Below are positions 6,389 to 6,534 of a stretch of 6,534 nucleotides of DNA, one piece after another. The DNA lies in NCBI GenBank assembly GCA_016932965.1, contig JAFGBW010000189.1:1-6534 (forward strand), written 5' to 3'. Position numbers and translations under genes: made by a program. The notes below the pieces were generated by a model, which had not been told where the DNA came from, ran no database searches, and worked only from the letters and a program-made list of their open reading frames with translations. The first letter of the stretch is position 1. Every line of letters starts with the position of its first letter. This stretch comes from Candidatus Auribacterota bacterium (lineage in GTDB: Bacteria > Auribacterota > JAFGBW01).

Positions 6389-6534
6389 TTATTGTTCGTA
6401 ATAATGGCAGCCGGCGCTGACCGGATTATTCATGGCATGGGTCAAAACCACAAGCGCGGAGTCCACCCCGTTTCTCAATCCGATGAGCTCATCGCATAAA
6501 GCCGCTTTGTCATAAAAATTTTCCACTTCAATCC
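6389..6534 (-). CDS. C-terminal end of an unrecognised protein, 5' part beyond window edge
   Basis: Reverse-strand translation from the right edge gives 47 residues and a TAA at 6389-6391. The frame is open to the edge, so the start lies outside. The visible part begins IEVENFYDKAALCDELIGLR, reads NGVDSALVVLTHAMNNPVSAG and ends CHYYEQ. It is soluble in character: a charged probable helix, then a hydrophobic stretch, and a polar tail with one His and one Cys. I do not recognise the family. The composition looks like real protein, and the codon style resembles the neighbouring genes, but 47 residues cannot exclude a chance open frame. It runs in the same direction as the GT2 gene 229 nt further on and might share its transcript. 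Confidence 0.5.
   Translation of the reverse strand, partial: IEVENFYDKAALCDELIGLRNGVDSALVVLTHAMNNPVSAGCHYYEQ

Overview
The window looks like the chromosome of a Gram-negative bacterium of moderate GC content. Five protein-coding genes or gene fragments can be supported. The FeSOD and the long (about 550-residue) phosphoglucose isomerase resemble proteobacterial forms, and short degenerate repeats fill several gaps. I guess a Desulfobacterota- or Nitrospinota-like lineage, but this cannot be proven from the window.

Layout. Bases 1-1118 (minus strand) hold most of an RlmI-type 23S rRNA m5C methyltransferase; its last ~20 residues lie beyond the left edge. Diverging from it across a 71-nt gap is an iron superoxide dismutase (1190-1786, plus), the only gene here with a strong Shine-Dalgarno. 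A 148-nt gap with a palindrome and a hairpin then leads to a two-gene unit: a processive CslA/CESA-like family 2 glycosyltransferase with about six membrane segments (1935-3491), and glucose-6-phosphate isomerase (3495-5183) only 3 nt behind it. Converging on pgi is a second, soluble or peripheral GT2 of the rhamnosyltransferase type (5290-6159, minus). At the right edge is the 3' end of an unrecognised minus-strand gene (6389-6534).

How the genes fit together. The middle of the window has a sugar-polymer theme. Pgi links glucose-6-P and fructose-6-P, which lead to UDP-glucose and GDP-mannose. The membrane GT2 probably polymerises one such nucleotide sugar into a beta-linked glycan, and the minus-strand GT2 could decorate a surface polysaccharide. 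This pathway is inferred from families and adjacency. rlmI and the SOD are housekeeping and stress genes.

The most unusual non-coding feature is a set of degenerate 7-nt tandem arrays in the two gaps around the minus-strand GT2. Two arrays in inverted orientation lie upstream of its start, and an unrelated heptamer array lies between its 3' end and pgi. No CRISPR, tRNA, rRNA, insertion sequence or phage gene was seen, and I found no convincing evidence of a wholly new system.
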